Of a stretch of 64,000 bases of DNA, positions 41,779 through 54,378 are shown in pieces. The position numbers were made by a program, and so were the translations under genes. Each line of letters opens with the position of its first letter. The first letter of the stretch is position 1. Below the pieces are notes generated by a model. It made no database searches. It saw only the letters and a list, made by a program, of their open reading frames with translations, and had not been told where the DNA came from. Origin of the DNA: Quercus robur (taxonomy: Eukaryota > Streptophyta > Magnoliopsida > Fagales > Fagaceae); assembly GCF_932294415.1 (NCBI RefSeq), contig NC_065539.1, forward strand, positions 54,488,501 through 54,552,500, given 5' to 3'.

Positions 41779-44758
41779 TCAAGAAACATTAATGGCTGAC
41801 ACTTTAGGCACATGAACTGGAAACTCATCAATCTCATCCACCCAAGGACTCTTCTCCTTAGCTGGGTCAATGGTCTTTAAAGCACGCCACACAGCACTGT
41901 TACACTTGAATCCCGAACCAAAAGCAATCTGCCACGTCCTGTCACCCTTCTTGATCCTCCCTTTAGCCTCAGTGTAAGCCAATTCATACCACAAAGAACT
42001 ACTAGAAGTATTCCCAAACCTATTAAGAGTCATTCTTGAAGGCTCCATTTGCCAATCCGTGAGCTCCAGGTTTTTCTCCAGCTCATCTAGCACTGCTCTC
42101 CCCCCCTGCATGAATGCAAAAATGCTCGAAAGCTAGCTTAAAATCCGGAATGTATGGTTTTATCTTCATTTTAAAGATCTTCCTTCCCACTAAAGTCGCA
42201 AAAAATAGTAGTTGTTCAGACATGGGAAGGACTAATGGCCCAAGTGTAGTGATGTTGGTTTTGAGGGCTTCTCCAGCCACTGCCATTAGGTCTTTTGAGA
42301 GTGAGACACCAATTCTTTTGGTTTCATCCTCTTTTTGGAACACACAATTGTAACACTTATCATCGGCACCCTTGTGGGTACGTACGGTGTGGATGAGTTG
42401 ATACTTTGAACGACGACGATCTGAAGAACGATTGGAGAGGAGGATCGCTGCTCCACCCATGCGAAAGAGGCAGTTTGAGACTAGCATTGATCGGTCGTTG
42501 CCGAAGTACCAATTGAGAGTTATATTCTCCATGCTCATTACTAGGGCATAAGAGTTAGGGTGCACCTGCAGGAAATTAATTAAGAGGAATGATTAATTAA
42601 AATTTTAAACTATATTTATGAAACCCATCGTACGAAAAGGATTATCTCTATTTGAAATAGTTTCATTTCAAAGTCTAAATTAGATATTTGCTTTGGTATG
42701 CTATGACAAGTTATTTAACTATTTCTATCTATTTGCCACGTAAAGTTAATTTGGATACAAGCTTAGTTGTAGGTATTAGCTACAAATCTAATTAATATAT
42801 TTTTTTTGAATTTGAATTTCGATAAATTCACTATTAAATTACATTTTTTTTTCTTATATGCTTTATATTTATAAAATTGTTAGAAGATTAAAATTAATAT
42901 TTATGTCATCAATCAAATGTTTAAATTTTATATTTTTTTAATTTAAAATTATGCATAAAAAATATGTTTATGAATTAAATAGTAAAATTCATCTATTGAC
43001 ATGAAATTTGACATATGTATTAAGAACGTGAATAATATACAATTCAACAATTAAATTTATAAAAAAAAATATTATTTTTTTAGCAGGACACCAAATTTGA
43101 TATAATTTTGTGTCATAACTCGCCACATAATAAATTATAATTAATAAAAAAGTGTCAAAGAATCATGTAAAGATACACACTTATCATTCACAATTCACTA
43201 TTAAGTTGTGACACAAAACTTGGCTAAATTCGGCTTCCCCAGTATTACTCACAGAGAAAGGATGGGAAAAATCAGTATCTATACATAGGCATTTATTCTG
43301 AGGGTGATGGGAAGTACTAGTTGTTTAATGAATCTGTTGCGGACCCAACCCTCAGGACTCAGGTACGTACATCTTTCAATTTGTGACACCCACGACCAGC
43401 TGGACATGCAGACAAGTGGACCTAGCTATTTCAGGGGTCTACCATTATGTGGCTGGTATCTCTCAGCTGTGATCCCAGACGCATATGAGGTCCTCTCATA
43501 TTGAGAGAGACAGGCCCACTGCATATAATTAAGTGAGAGTTTTTACTATATGCCTAGTGATCAATACCATTTTTTGATCATAGACAGATGGATCATGGAC
43601 TTCTAGTATAATAAAAGCATTCACCCAACGACTACTAACAAAAAAGGAGGGCTCTTATTGGTGAGTTACTGATTCAATTGCTAAGAACACATGTTAAAGA
43701 GTATTTAACATATTCTATTAACTAATAAATTATTTTAAAAATCTTTTTATAAAAATATAAAATAATGACTAAATTTTTAACAGTTTTTTCAAATTTTCAT
43801 GAAAAAATTTCTGAAGTGGATGATTAATAAATGTCATCAAAGCATACATTAACATAGCTCTTAAGCGTGAATTTCTTAAGAGTTGGATAAACAAAGAGAT
43901 TTAAATTTGAAATTTTAAGTTTGTGTGTAATACTATTCAAAAAAAAAAAAAAACATATGGAAGAAAACTTACCTGTAATAGCTGCTTAGCAAGATCTATA
44001 GAAATAAGGCCAGCACTACAACCCATACCACCAAGATTATAGCTTAAAATGTTCCCTCTGAGCTTGTAGTGATTCACAATCATGGAGGAGAGGGATGGAG
44101 TCGGGTTGAACAAGCTACAATTGACTACAAGAATCCCTATATCCTTAGCCTTCACTCCAGTCTTTGCCAAGAGCTCATCAATGGCTCCGAACATGACAGC
44201 TTCAGCCTCCTTCCTTGCCTCGGCCATACAGGGATTGGGCGGGACTCTCAACACGGCCTCAGGCAAGTAGGTCTTTTGGCCCAATCCTGACCTTTCCAGA
44301 ATCTTCTTTTGAAAAGCCAAGTTCTCCTCCGTGAAAGTCCCAGTTAAAGTAGATCTTTCAATGAAAATCTCCCTCCTACATATTCGAGCCTCTTCAGGCT
44401 TGTAACACGCAAAGTTTACTAGGTAAACTTTTCTTGGACGGCTGGTGAAGTAAAAGGTGGCAAGGAAAACCATTACGCATGAGCCTATAGTCACCGAAAC
44501 AAGATTGAACTTTATTAGGTTGTCCCATAACTGCAAAACATCTTGAACAGTGAGCATAGAAAGATGAGCCGAAGCCATGCCAAGAAGTGGTACAAGCAAG
44601 AGGTACATGGCATTGGAGATTAAGTAGTGGTACCCAAGTTTCACATATTTGAGTCTGACGGATAAGAGAAAGTTAGGGAGCTTATTTTTCTTTCTCTCGG
44701 GCAGAGTTTGAACCGAAACCGGTACAGTTTCTGGGGTTTGCTTCCTCTCATCTCCCAT
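41779..44758 (-). CDS. KCS: 3-ketoacyl-CoA synthase (one 1-base frameshift)
   Basis: The condensing enzyme of very-long-chain fatty acid elongation in the ER, supplying wax and sphingolipid chains. Exon 1 is 44758-43973 and exon 2 is 42565-41779; the GT-AG intron is about 1.4 kb. Exon 1 begins [12 protein letters not shown] and has two membrane segments (about residues 45-70 and 85-105), [19 protein letters not shown], then catalytic Cys in [17 protein letters not shown]. Exon 2 has [19 protein letters not shown], catalytic His in [10 protein letters not shown], catalytic Asn in [16 protein letters not shown], and [12 protein letters not shown]. The predicted length of about 523 residues suits the family; sequence is near KCS11/KCS4. 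One flaw: at 42100-42106 there are seven C where six keep frame (HAGG then [10 protein letters not shown]). This is a real null mutation or a sequencing error. A TTTATATCC box on the minus strand near 44850 may be the TATA box. Confidence 0.93.
42757..43085. repeat. Dispersed 400-bp repeat, copy 2, in KCS intron
   Basis: Shares with 31427-31828 and 53930-54325 the blocks TTTCGATAAATTCACTATTAA, ATTGTTAGAAGATTAAA, TATGCATAAAAAATATG and GACATGAAATTTGACATATG in the same order. The right end is not complete. Confidence 0.65.
43086..43970. other. Rest of the KCS intron
   Basis: Includes a moderately GC-rich unique-looking part (43290-43540) and an AT-rich part (43640-43870) resembling the repeat at 631-955 (GATGATTAATAA, AGCATACATTAA). 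No exon found. Confidence 0.5.
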
Positions 44759-45519
44759 GGTACCGGTGGTGGGATCAAAATGAAAAATTTTGGTAGCTTT
44801 TAGAGAAGAAAGAAGGCAGTTGTATGTGTATTATGGGGGTTGGAAATTTGGATATAAAATGGTAAAATCCAAATCGGAATTCAAGATAAATTAAAGAAAG
44901 GTAGACGTACAGCCTAGCTATCTAGGAAACGTGAGAGAGTAATGGCTTGAAAAGATGGGAAAGAAGGTTGAGACTTTAAAGGGGGCGATGAGGCAGAGAG
45001 ACAAAGACAATGGTGGGAAGGGGGAGGATGCAACTACCCCCAACGAACTTTTAATTGTTAACTTCGGCGGGGCATTGAATTTGCCAACTCATGGGGAAAT
45101 TAATTAAAGAAGAAAATAGTTGGGGGGTGATTGATAATAATAATAATGACTAGCCCTCATTAGTCATTACACGTGCGTTTGAGTTTAATATAATTTTTTC
45201 ATTTGAATTTATTTATTGTTAGATGGATTTTTATAAAACTAAAAATTAATATTTGAAATGAAGTATAAACTGCTGGCTCTAATATGTGCTAGTTTTTAGA
45301 AAAAAAAAATTGTATCAAATCTACATGAAATATGTTAGATAGAAAGTGTGCGAATTTTTAGAAAAAAACTTATCTTGTAGTTTTTTATTTTATTTTTTAT
45401 TTTGTTGAATTAAAATTTTAATCTTATTTTTTATTTTTTAAGAATAAAGACTATTTAATTAGATTATGAGTATTTTTAACATTTTTTGAAGCTATAATTA
45501 CTTTTTTGAATCCTCTTAG

Positions 45520-45727
45520 AGTATATTTGGATACCACTTATTTTGCTGAAACTGAATAATTATTACTAAAAGTATTATAGATAAAAGTAAAAGTTAATTA
45601 AAATATTATAATAAATCTCATAAATAATATAATAAAATATAATAAAATCTATAAATAATAATAAAAATAAATTAAATAATAAAATAATTTTAATTTTAAT
45701 TTTTCTTCTTAATCCAAACACGAACTT
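45520..45727. mobile_element. MITE of the TTTGGAT-end family, copy 3
   Basis: Starts AGTATATTTGGATACCACTT ATTTTGCTGAAACTGAATAA-like and ends AATCCAAACACGAACTTA. The ends match copies at 25385 and 60665; the centre is almost pure A/T. Confidence 0.5.
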
Positions 45728-46299
45728 AGTATATAGAGATAACAATCTGAATCCAACCGCACGCTTGGTATATAAAAATAACAATCATTTCATTTCATTT
45801 CACCTCACTGTGTTAATTTGTATTCACCTACTTCACCCCTACTAATTGCTACTTTGCCATTCGTAGACTATTCCCACAATGTCGTCACATTTGGTGAACG
45901 AGTCAGATGATCAATGGCTGTATTAATATCACATGTTGGGTGAACTACGAGGTCATGAGTCATATTCCTACTTGAACAACACGTATAACACGTATAATAA
46001 CATTCAATTTATATACATTGCTTTTGTTATTTTCTTTTCCCTTTTCTCGCTGCATACTTAATTTTTTACATCCCCCCCCCCCCCCCCCCCCCTCTCCCTA
46101 ATTTATTAATCTTCAAACCCAATATTGAAGTCATTTTAACAGGGGAAATATTTAATATTTAACTTTGAATTATGAGCTTTTAATCTCTTTTAGATTCCTT
46201 GTTTAATTTTACACTAGCATTTCCCTTAATTAAATACTAAAATGTTATATACAGTGTGCAAAGTTCTTACTTTTGCAGGGTTTTAAAAAGGTTCTTGTA

Positions 46300-46420
46300 A
46301 GCAACCTTATTCCTAAAATATTAGAAAGGTTAAATCTCGGACTTGAACCCACAACTATCACTTTTGGTGATAGTCACATACTATCACACCAAAGATCGAC
46401 CTCTAATTATTAATTAAAAA
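46300..46420 (-). mobile_element. tRNA-derived SINE candidate
   Basis: The minus strand reads GGTCGATCTTTGGTGTGATAG, then GTGGGTTCAAGTCCGAGAT, which fits a box B (GGTTCAANTCC), about 45 bp downstream of a weak box A. No clear tail or target duplication. Confidence 0.4.
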
Positions 46421-49400
46421 CTAAAGATTATCTCAATTATACGATCCATGCAATTATAATTATTAACAACAAATCAACAACTCATCATATCATCAAGCAA
46501 GATAATAAAAACAATAAAAGCATAAGACACACATATATAGAGGATAATACCTCATAATTTTAGCATAATAATCGTTACAATAAAAGCATAAGGCACATCA
46601 TTAGAAGGGATGTTAAATATTTATTCGTTGCCCACATTATAAGAGGAGAAAGTAAAATTTTATAAATTTTTTAGAAAATATATGTGTATATTGACATAAA
46701 TTAAAATCATAATATTATTTTAACTTGGATCCAATGAATTTAAATGAATGTAATTAATTTATTGGGCTATATAGACAAAGAAATTGATTGGGCTTTTTTT
46801 TTATTTAGAAAATCCTAGACCAAAAACCTACAAAAATAAAAGTCAAAATACTATTTTAGTCCTTATATTTTAAGATCATAGTAAATTTGGCCCCTACATT
46901 TTGAAGCCATAGTCGATTTGGTTTTTGTTATTTTTAACTTACAATTCATTTGATCTCTACTGTTAACTCATTAACGGAAAATACCAACATGACAAATAGT
47001 GTGTACAATTGGTGCTATGTGACAATTAAAATTAGCCACATTAATTAAAAAACCAAGTCATCCACGTTAGCAAATTTAATGAAACCAACCATTCTCTCTA
47101 TTACACATCTAACACTACTTTTTCCTTCTCCATTCTTGCTCATCCAATATTCATCACCCTCCATCACCACCTCCACCATCCCATCCCCTTCAGTTGCCTC
47201 TCCTCTTCGATTCTTTTGATCCTTACACTCTTCCTTGTATGGATTAGCACCTGGCCAGTTGTCTTGCTTGACTTGATTGCCGCTTTAATAGCTCCATCAA
47301 AGAGAGGCGAGTGCTTTGACAGGGACAAAGCCAGGACTTAGAGTTAGGGGGGTGACTCTACTGCTGTCCTCTGGCTCTGTTGCTGCTTAGCCATTGAGTG
47401 TTTTTTTTTTTTTTTTTTTGGTTGGTTGTCTTTCATGTGTAAAATTGGTTTATTGTGCTTAATTTTTTAGCTTTTTTATTGGTAATTTTTTTTTGGGCTA
47501 ATTGTTTTAGGCTAGTATATTTTGTTATAGATTTTAGATGTATAAATTTTTTTTTATGGCCTTTAAAAGGAGGAAAATGTCAGAGCTACCATTTTTTTTT
47601 TATACAAATTACTGATATAGTGAGTGATTATTAGTAAATAAAAAAGTGATGAAAGTGGCCGGCCAAGATCTGAACTAGCAATAATTTGTACCTCAACAAT
47701 TTGTAAAAGTGTTGTAGAAAATGAGGAAAATTAGTGGAACCATCAAGCTGTTCTCTCTGTTGCTTATCCAACCCTATATCCTTTTTTCCTCCAAACTTAA
47801 TCCGTGAAACAAGATTATGGGTTTTAGAAGTGCAAACGTTTTGTGACTATTGATAGTAATTGGAAAGTGGAAAAGGATGAAGTCTTTGATTAAGTTTGGA
47901 AAGACTTAAGAAAAGAAAAAAGATTGAGTTTTTGCAAAATACTGCACCCTTTTTGGGTGTATCTCTCTCCTTAAAATTTCAATTGACTTATGGCCATATG
48001 GGCTGGAACCGTGACTTAAATATCTACAACTTTCCAGTTTTAAATTTTTCAAAATTCACACCTTTTGAATGCCGAAATTAACTCACAAGCTGTTGCTGAA
48101 AATCTGGACGAAAATTAAATAGTCAAAAGTTTTATTTTCTTTGTACACTTTGATGTTAGGGTTTTGAGAGAGAGAGAGAGAAGGAGGGGGGGGGCTATGG
48201 AAAACGAATCTTGGAGAGAGAAACTTGTGTTTTATTATTCTATCATGGTAGCCTAAGCTCTCTATTAGGGCTAGGGGTTATGTTTCTTTTATATGGTATG
48301 ATAATTCATTGTGATTCTTTCTAAGATTTTAGACAACAACATATTTGATTGTTCAATTAGATTTCTTTTGATGTATTAGTTTTTCTATGCTTTCGATAAT
48401 TTCAATCATGTTTTTGTTATTGTTTAGATGAATTTCTAATAGTTTCAAATAGAAATAAAGTTTTTAAAGTGAATGGATTTTTCTGAAAACTATTCTAACC
48501 GCATTATTAATCTAAGTTATCATGCGTTATTGAATTGTCTCTGTTCAATTAAATCATAGGTTTTTCGTTATCCAAGAACAATCAATTATGAAATATAGAT
48601 TCTCTTAGATCACAAAGAATCTTATATCGATATAGGGAAACACTTTGATGCCCTAGTATTTAAAATATTGATTTAAACTAGTCATTATTAAATTGTTAAC
48701 AATCACCAAGCAAAAAATATTTTTCATCTTTACCAAAAGTGTTGTTTAATTACATTGTCTTTGAATTTACCCAGCTCCTTGTGGTTCAGCCTTGGTACTT
48801 CAAGAATTATATTACTATGATCTCCTGCACTTGGTAAAAATTGGTGTTTATAGGTGTTTTGTGGTTGATTTTGATATTGTGGTTTTAGGTTGATTTTGGT
48901 TTTGTGTATTTGATTGTTGGCATTGTTTTTATTTATTTTATTTATTTATTTTAAAGATAGACCAGATTTGGTTGAGACGGCTTGAAAATCAAAGTTTTAC
49001 TTCAATCTTTCAAGGAAAATGTTAGAGATACAAATTTTTTTACAAAACTTTTATAAACTATTGATGTGGGGAGTGAATATTGGTAAATAAAAAAAATGAT
49101 GTTATTGGAGGGCCCAAATGAGAACCAATAAGAAGTTGGCCACAACAACTGTCTGTAAAAATATTGTATAATAGTTTGTGATTGTAGCATTACTTATCTT
49201 TCAATGGTTTGCGGTGGTGGTGGTTGGCGATGAAGTTATTTATTTGTTTTTTTAATAAAAGGTAAGAGTAATTTTAGGTTATTTGAATAAATGATGTGTT
49301 AAAGAAAAATATGAGATGTAGGTGTATTGTTAAATATTGTGCTAAAATAGACAAAATAACTTTTTTGTCTGTTAAAATAGTATTTGGATAGAAGATCTAA

Positions 49401-49709
49401 TGCTAGCTTTTTGTGGCAAATTATTAGTAGTTATTACTGGTGGATAAAAAAAGTAATTTTAGTAGTAGATTCAAATTAGAATCATAATATATAACTTACC
49501 ACCTAGAATATGTTGTGAAACTATTGTGAAAATGTTGTGAATATAGCACTTCTCGTATGTAAAACATATTAAAGTCCCATTTTTTAAATATGAGTCCTAT
49601 TAACTGGTGCTCTTAGAATATTTGTTAATGTACAATTTTAGAAAAGTTTTGATACTATATTTTATGAAAAATATAAAAAGTTATCATTAAAATCAATTAC
49701 TTTTTTTCC

Positions 49710-50937
49710 GGGGAAATTACACTTTACCACCCTAAACTATACACCAGATTACACTTTGCATCCTAAACTATTCAAATGCACGCTTTGCATCCTAAACTAT
49801 TCAAATGCACGCTTTGCACCCTAAACTATCACATTTATGACACTTTGCATCCTAACATTAATTTCACTGTTAAGTTAGACAGAAACTAATGGCATGTGAC
49901 TTGCACATGATTTTTGCTTAAGTGAAACAAAATTAAAAGACAAAAACATCCCTCTTCATAATCAATTAAAACATAAACTTTTCCTTATTTTTTCCAGGTC
50001 ATTCTCGCTCGCGAATCATTGCTGGAAAGCAAAATATTTTTGAACATAATCAACTTTTCTTATAAAATGCTCACTACGCATAATCGTGTACTAGAAATAT
50101 CTTGGTGTGTCATAAGTTCTGCAAGAATGAATCTGATTATCATATACAAAATGGTAAAGACTACATCATATACCAGGTGTAGACTCAAAATCAGTTTGAT
50201 AAAATCATACAAATACTCGTATGCACCAGGGTAACAAAAAGACATTCTATAATTGCAGCTTTTTTCTGTTGTTCCTTTTAAAATGAAAAATCACATGCTA
50301 GATATACTATTACTATGGGTTATATATAGTATATTGTATACTCTCTCCGTCCCACTTTGTTTGTCCTCTATTCCATTTTGGGATGTCCCAAAATATTGTC
50401 CTATTTCTAAAAATAAAAGTCATTAATTTACTAATGTTCCTATTATACCACTATTAATTTATTAATTTAATTTTTTGATAAATTTATTTAATGGTAGTTT
50501 TGGCAACTTATACATTTTTAAAAGGTAGACAAGACAATAAATGATGTTCCCTTAAAAAGTTTGACTTTTCAAACAGGACAAACAAAGTGGGACGGAGGGA
50601 GTATATTTTGTTTCGCGAAAATCATTGGATCTGTACCTGTAACTTTGTACGCATGCGAAAGAGGAGCTGGAAAAAATAAAAATAAAAATGCAATAAGCTT
50701 TTGTTTTTAATTGTTTATGAAGAGGGTGTTTTTGTCTTTAAACAATGTGTTATTTAAGCAAAAATCATGTGCAAGTCATGTGCTATTAATTTCCGTCTAA
50801 CTTAATAGTAAAATTAACATCGGGGTGCAAAGTGTAATAAGTGTGATAGTTTAGGGTGAAAAGTGTGCATTCAAGTAGTTTATGGTGCAAAGTGTAATCT
50901 GGTGTATAGTTAGGGATGGTAAAGTGTAATTTCTCCC
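49710..50937. mobile_element. Long-TIR MULE-like element with 9-bp target duplication
   Basis: 1228 bp with inverted arms of about 290 bp: left 49710-50015, right 50650-50937. Ends read GGGGAAATTACACTTTACC and its complement with GGGAG in place of GGGGA. TTTTTTTCC flanks both sides (49701-49709, 50938-50946), the 9-bp duplication of Mutator-like elements. The outer arms carry several copies of CTTTGCATCCTAAACTATTC. It encodes nothing recognisable, so movement would need a transposase from elsewhere. A Stowaway MITE sits in the centre. Confidence 0.88.
50341..50601. mobile_element. Stowaway MITE (Tc1/mariner class)
   Basis: 261 bp with ends CTCTCTCCGTCCCACTTTG and CAAAGTGGGACGGAGGGAG, inverted for about 27 bp, flanked by TA on both sides. 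The CTCCCTCCGTCCC signature is diagnostic for Stowaway. It inserted into the loop of the larger long-TIR element. Confidence 0.95.
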
Positions 50938-50946
50938 TTTTTTTCC

Positions 50947-53398
50947 TCAAAAAAAATTTCTAAAAATATTTCGTAAATCAATTCCTTTTCTCTTTTCCTT
51001 TAAATATAGTTATACATTTTTATCAAAGTTTAAATTAGTACGACGAATGAGTCAACAAATTTAATCAATCTCAAATAGACACTCAAGAAAAAAAGACAAT
51101 AAAATTTTCAGACATTTATGTGTATATGCTGACAACTACATGGCAATTATGGAATGCTAGTCGCAGACTTACGCGATACACGGGAAAATTTAATATGGTT
51201 ATTTTTTATTAGATAATTATTGAATTAATATATAAGATTGTATATTTTTAAAAGTTCAATATGTGTTATTTGAAATTATGTTTTAAATTAGAAGTTTTTG
51301 TAGTCAGGTATTATATATAGTGAGATATGTATGAAAACACAATCCAATAATTTTTTTTTTTTTTAAATTGACAGTGTGAGAACTATTAGCCCAAGTTGTA
51401 ACTAAGTATACTTTGTTTATGACTATACAGATATATGCAATTCAACTCTTATAGGTATATTTTTCTCCAAAACATAGATCCACATCTCTTTCTTCCTCAC
51501 AATTGAAACTAAGTGAAAAAGTAAATAAAGATAACTATACCATAGATCATTATCAATAAATCATATATCATAAAGTGGAAAAATAAAATAAAATAAAATG
51601 CAAAAAGAAATAAGAAAAAATTCCTTAAGTATCTATACATAAAAACATTAATAGCTTAATGATGCTCTAGAGTAAGTTATATTTTATCTTATTATCTTTT
51701 TGGCATTTTCAGTAAAAATGATCAACTAAGCAAAGTAAAAGCTTACCAAGAAAGTTCAAATTAACTAAAAATTTGATGGTGGAGATGCTAATTATTTGTA
51801 GTAAATTGACCAAAATAAAAATATAAAAAAAAGTCTATGAACTTATAGCAAAATGTTCTCTATACAAAATTCCGGTAGAAGGAGACTAATAGGCCCTCCA
51901 TTTTCCTCAAGACATAGGGGATTATAAAAGACCATGCATCATTTGCCTACCCTTTTCTCTTTCTCAAATTCACACTACCAAAGAAGTTTCGAAGTTAAAA
52001 ATATTGTGAATACATTTCTGTTTAGTGAAAGTCCATTGGTAGGCACATTCAAATTTGTAGCCATGTATAAACTCAAATTTCTATTTAAAAAAAAAAAACT
52101 ACATATTAACCCAAACCAAAATTCAACCAAATCTATAAGAGTGATTTGTGATGGGAAATTTGAAAAATACAGCACAAAAAAATTAAATAAAAAAAAAACC
52201 ATCAACCTAAATTAGAGTTATAAGAAAAAACAAAAGTCAAGAGAGAGAGAGAGAGAGAGAGAGAGCTCACAATTTTTGTGTAGAAAAAAATGGATTGAAT
52301 GGAATAAGTGATATCAAATTTATACAAAATAAGATGTAGAGAAAAAGAGTCAAAATATAAAAAGAGGAAATGATGAAGGAAGTTTAACGGTAAAATAAAG
52401 AGTAGGGAGATAAAGAGGTAAAGAGGAAGGGGAAAGGTTGGAGGAAGAGAAGAAGAATTATTTATTTATTTAATTTTTTTAGAATATGAAGATGAAAAGT
52501 TTAAATATTCAATTTTAACAATCACTTGAAATTAGAAAGAAGAAAACCAAAATTTGAAATAAATTTGGGTAGTTGAATATAATCAAATATTTGCATCTAA
52601 TAAATAGTCAAACATGTGCATATATCCACTAAAAAGATAATAAATTATTCAATTTTAACAATTACTTGAAATTAGAAAGAAGAAAATCAAAAGTTGAAAT
52701 CAATTTGGGTAGCTGAATAGTTAAATATTTGCATTTAAAACAAATGAATAGTAACATGTTAAATAGTAATGGAGTGCATTAACAGGTTTTTCCATGAACT
52801 ATATGTGATTATTTTATATAAAATAAAATAGAAAAATCATAAAGGAGTTTTTTTTTTTTTTTTAAGTATGACTTGGCTGATGAGGTGGCTCAATAGGAGT
52901 ATAGCAATATTAAATTCTACGTCCTAGCTTTTAGAGAGAGAGAGAGAGATATATATATAGATGAAAACTATGTGAATGGAGAGCAGAACAACAGCCACAC
53001 ACTTTACCCCAATTAGCTTTAAGTATCAACTTGTGATCAATTTGCATTATGTATCATCTTGTGATTGAATTATATTTATATATGGATAATTACTAGTATT
53101 TAATGAAGAATAAACCAAGGGAAAAGAAGAAATAAGTATTTTTTTTTTTACGAATTTTTATATTTTTCATAAAAATAATGTTAAAACCTTTTAAAATTGG
53201 TTTATTAACAATTGGGAACCTATTAACATAACTCGTATACCAATCATTGCTTATCATGTGTATAACTAGTCTCAAAATGTGTGATCAAATGTGTGGTAGA
53301 GTTTTTAATAGAGAAATGTTAATACCACAAAAAATATTACAATTTTTATCATAATTTGCCATGCGGAGCGATCGACATGTACAAATAACAGTTAAGAA
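50947..53398. other. AT-rich intergenic DNA
   Basis: No gene. Contains a (GA)n microsatellite at about 52236-52264, a 140-bp-period duplication at 52502-52740, a T run near 52850 and a GA/TA stretch at 52935-52960. Confidence 0.6.
52502..52740. repeat. Two-copy direct duplication, 140-bp period
   Basis: ATTCAATTTTAACAATCACTT, GAAATTAGAAAGAAGAAAA and AATTTGGGTAG recur from 52506 and 52646 with a few differences. Confidence 0.75.
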
Positions 53399-53690
53399 TT
53401 AATTTAAGCTATGGCCCCTTTTGACCTTAAAGAAAAAGTCACACTCCCTCAGTTTAGGATATCGTGTCCAATAGTCCAGGTTTGAGGCATTTTTGACCAA
53501 CTTTATACATTCAACAAACTTTAACCATTCCTCTCTTAAATGCTCAAGCTTCCAACCAAATTCCCACCAAAAGCCACATCCTATAGCTGCGAGTAAGGCA
53601 ACGTTTTTGCGGGACCTACAAGAAACTTTCCAGAAGTGGTTAGAAATGGTGGACAAGAAATTTTCCACGTGTAATTCTTGAGACCTTTAG
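53399..53690 (-). repeat. Dispersed repeat shared with the copia insertion site
   Basis: On the minus strand TTTCTTGTCCACCATTTCTAA and, further on, GGTGGGAATTTGGTTGGAAG also occur in that order at 32260-32495 on the plus strand, just before the copia element. An 89-codon open frame here (MENFLSTISNHFWKV) is probably incidental. Confidence 0.55.
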
Positions 53691-54344
53691 GTAAAGGGAG
53701 CGGGTTACATCCAGTGTCTAATAATATTGAATTTGTTATAATTGTGATACGTGTTCATTTTTAGCCATGCATCACTATATTTATGAGTCCAGTGCATTAG
53801 ATGCTCTAGATGTAATTTGCTCACTCCCTCAAAAAACATTAAAAAAAAAAAAAACATAAAAAAATTGCCCCTTGCTATATTGAAATTTGGTCCTTTTTGC
53901 CCAGAAATTTTGACGCGTAGTTATTTTGTGGATAAAGTTTGACCTACAAATAAGTAATGACTACAATTTTACAAAATGTATTTTTATTGGATATGAATTT
54001 TGATAAATCTATCATTAATTTACATTTTTTTTTCTTATGTCCTCCGTTCATGCAAAATTTTTAAAAGATAAAAAATTAATAATTATGTCTTCAATTAAAA
54101 TTTTAAATTTCAAGTTTTTTATAGTTTACTATTTTGCATAAAAATAAGTTTATAAATCAAATAGAAAATAATATCTAATTAACACGAAATTTGACATGCA
54201 TGTTAAAAACATAAATATCATGCAATCTAATGGTTATATTTTTTAAAATGTGTAGAGATATTAAGTTTTTTAGTGAGATTTTTAGTTATTGGCTACATCA
54301 AAGTTTGTAACCAAACTTTGTCAGCATTTTTTCATACTCGTTTT
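53691..54344. other. Intergenic DNA with dispersed repeat copy 3
   Basis: Positions 53930-54325 carry the 400-bp repeat also at 31427 and 42757. Its ends (AAAGTTTGACC and GGTTACAAACTTTG read on the complement) are inverted. The LINE 3' tail follows directly. Confidence 0.6.
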
Positions 54345-54378
54345 TTATTTTTATTTTCTTGAGTAGTATTTTGTCATA

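Larger units (their letters stand above)
44759..49700. other. Intergenic DNA upstream of KCS
   Basis: No gene. It contains a TTTGGAT-type MITE (45520-45727), a 21-base C run (46072-46092), a SINE candidate (46300-46420), T runs, and two related AT-rich repeats at about 47574-47720 and 49018-49195 (AAAATGTTAGAGATAC... TTATAAACTATTGATGTGG... TTGTAAAAGTGTTGT). Confidence 0.55.

Noticed and set aside
50019..50245. Opposed ORFs of 61-71 codons inside the long-TIR element
   Set aside because: Both strands are open by chance in AT-rich interior; no transposase motifs.
53399..53668. 89-codon minus-strand ORF (MENFLSTISNHFWKV...)
   Set aside because: The region is a copy of a dispersed repeat also found before the copia element, where the frame is not kept.
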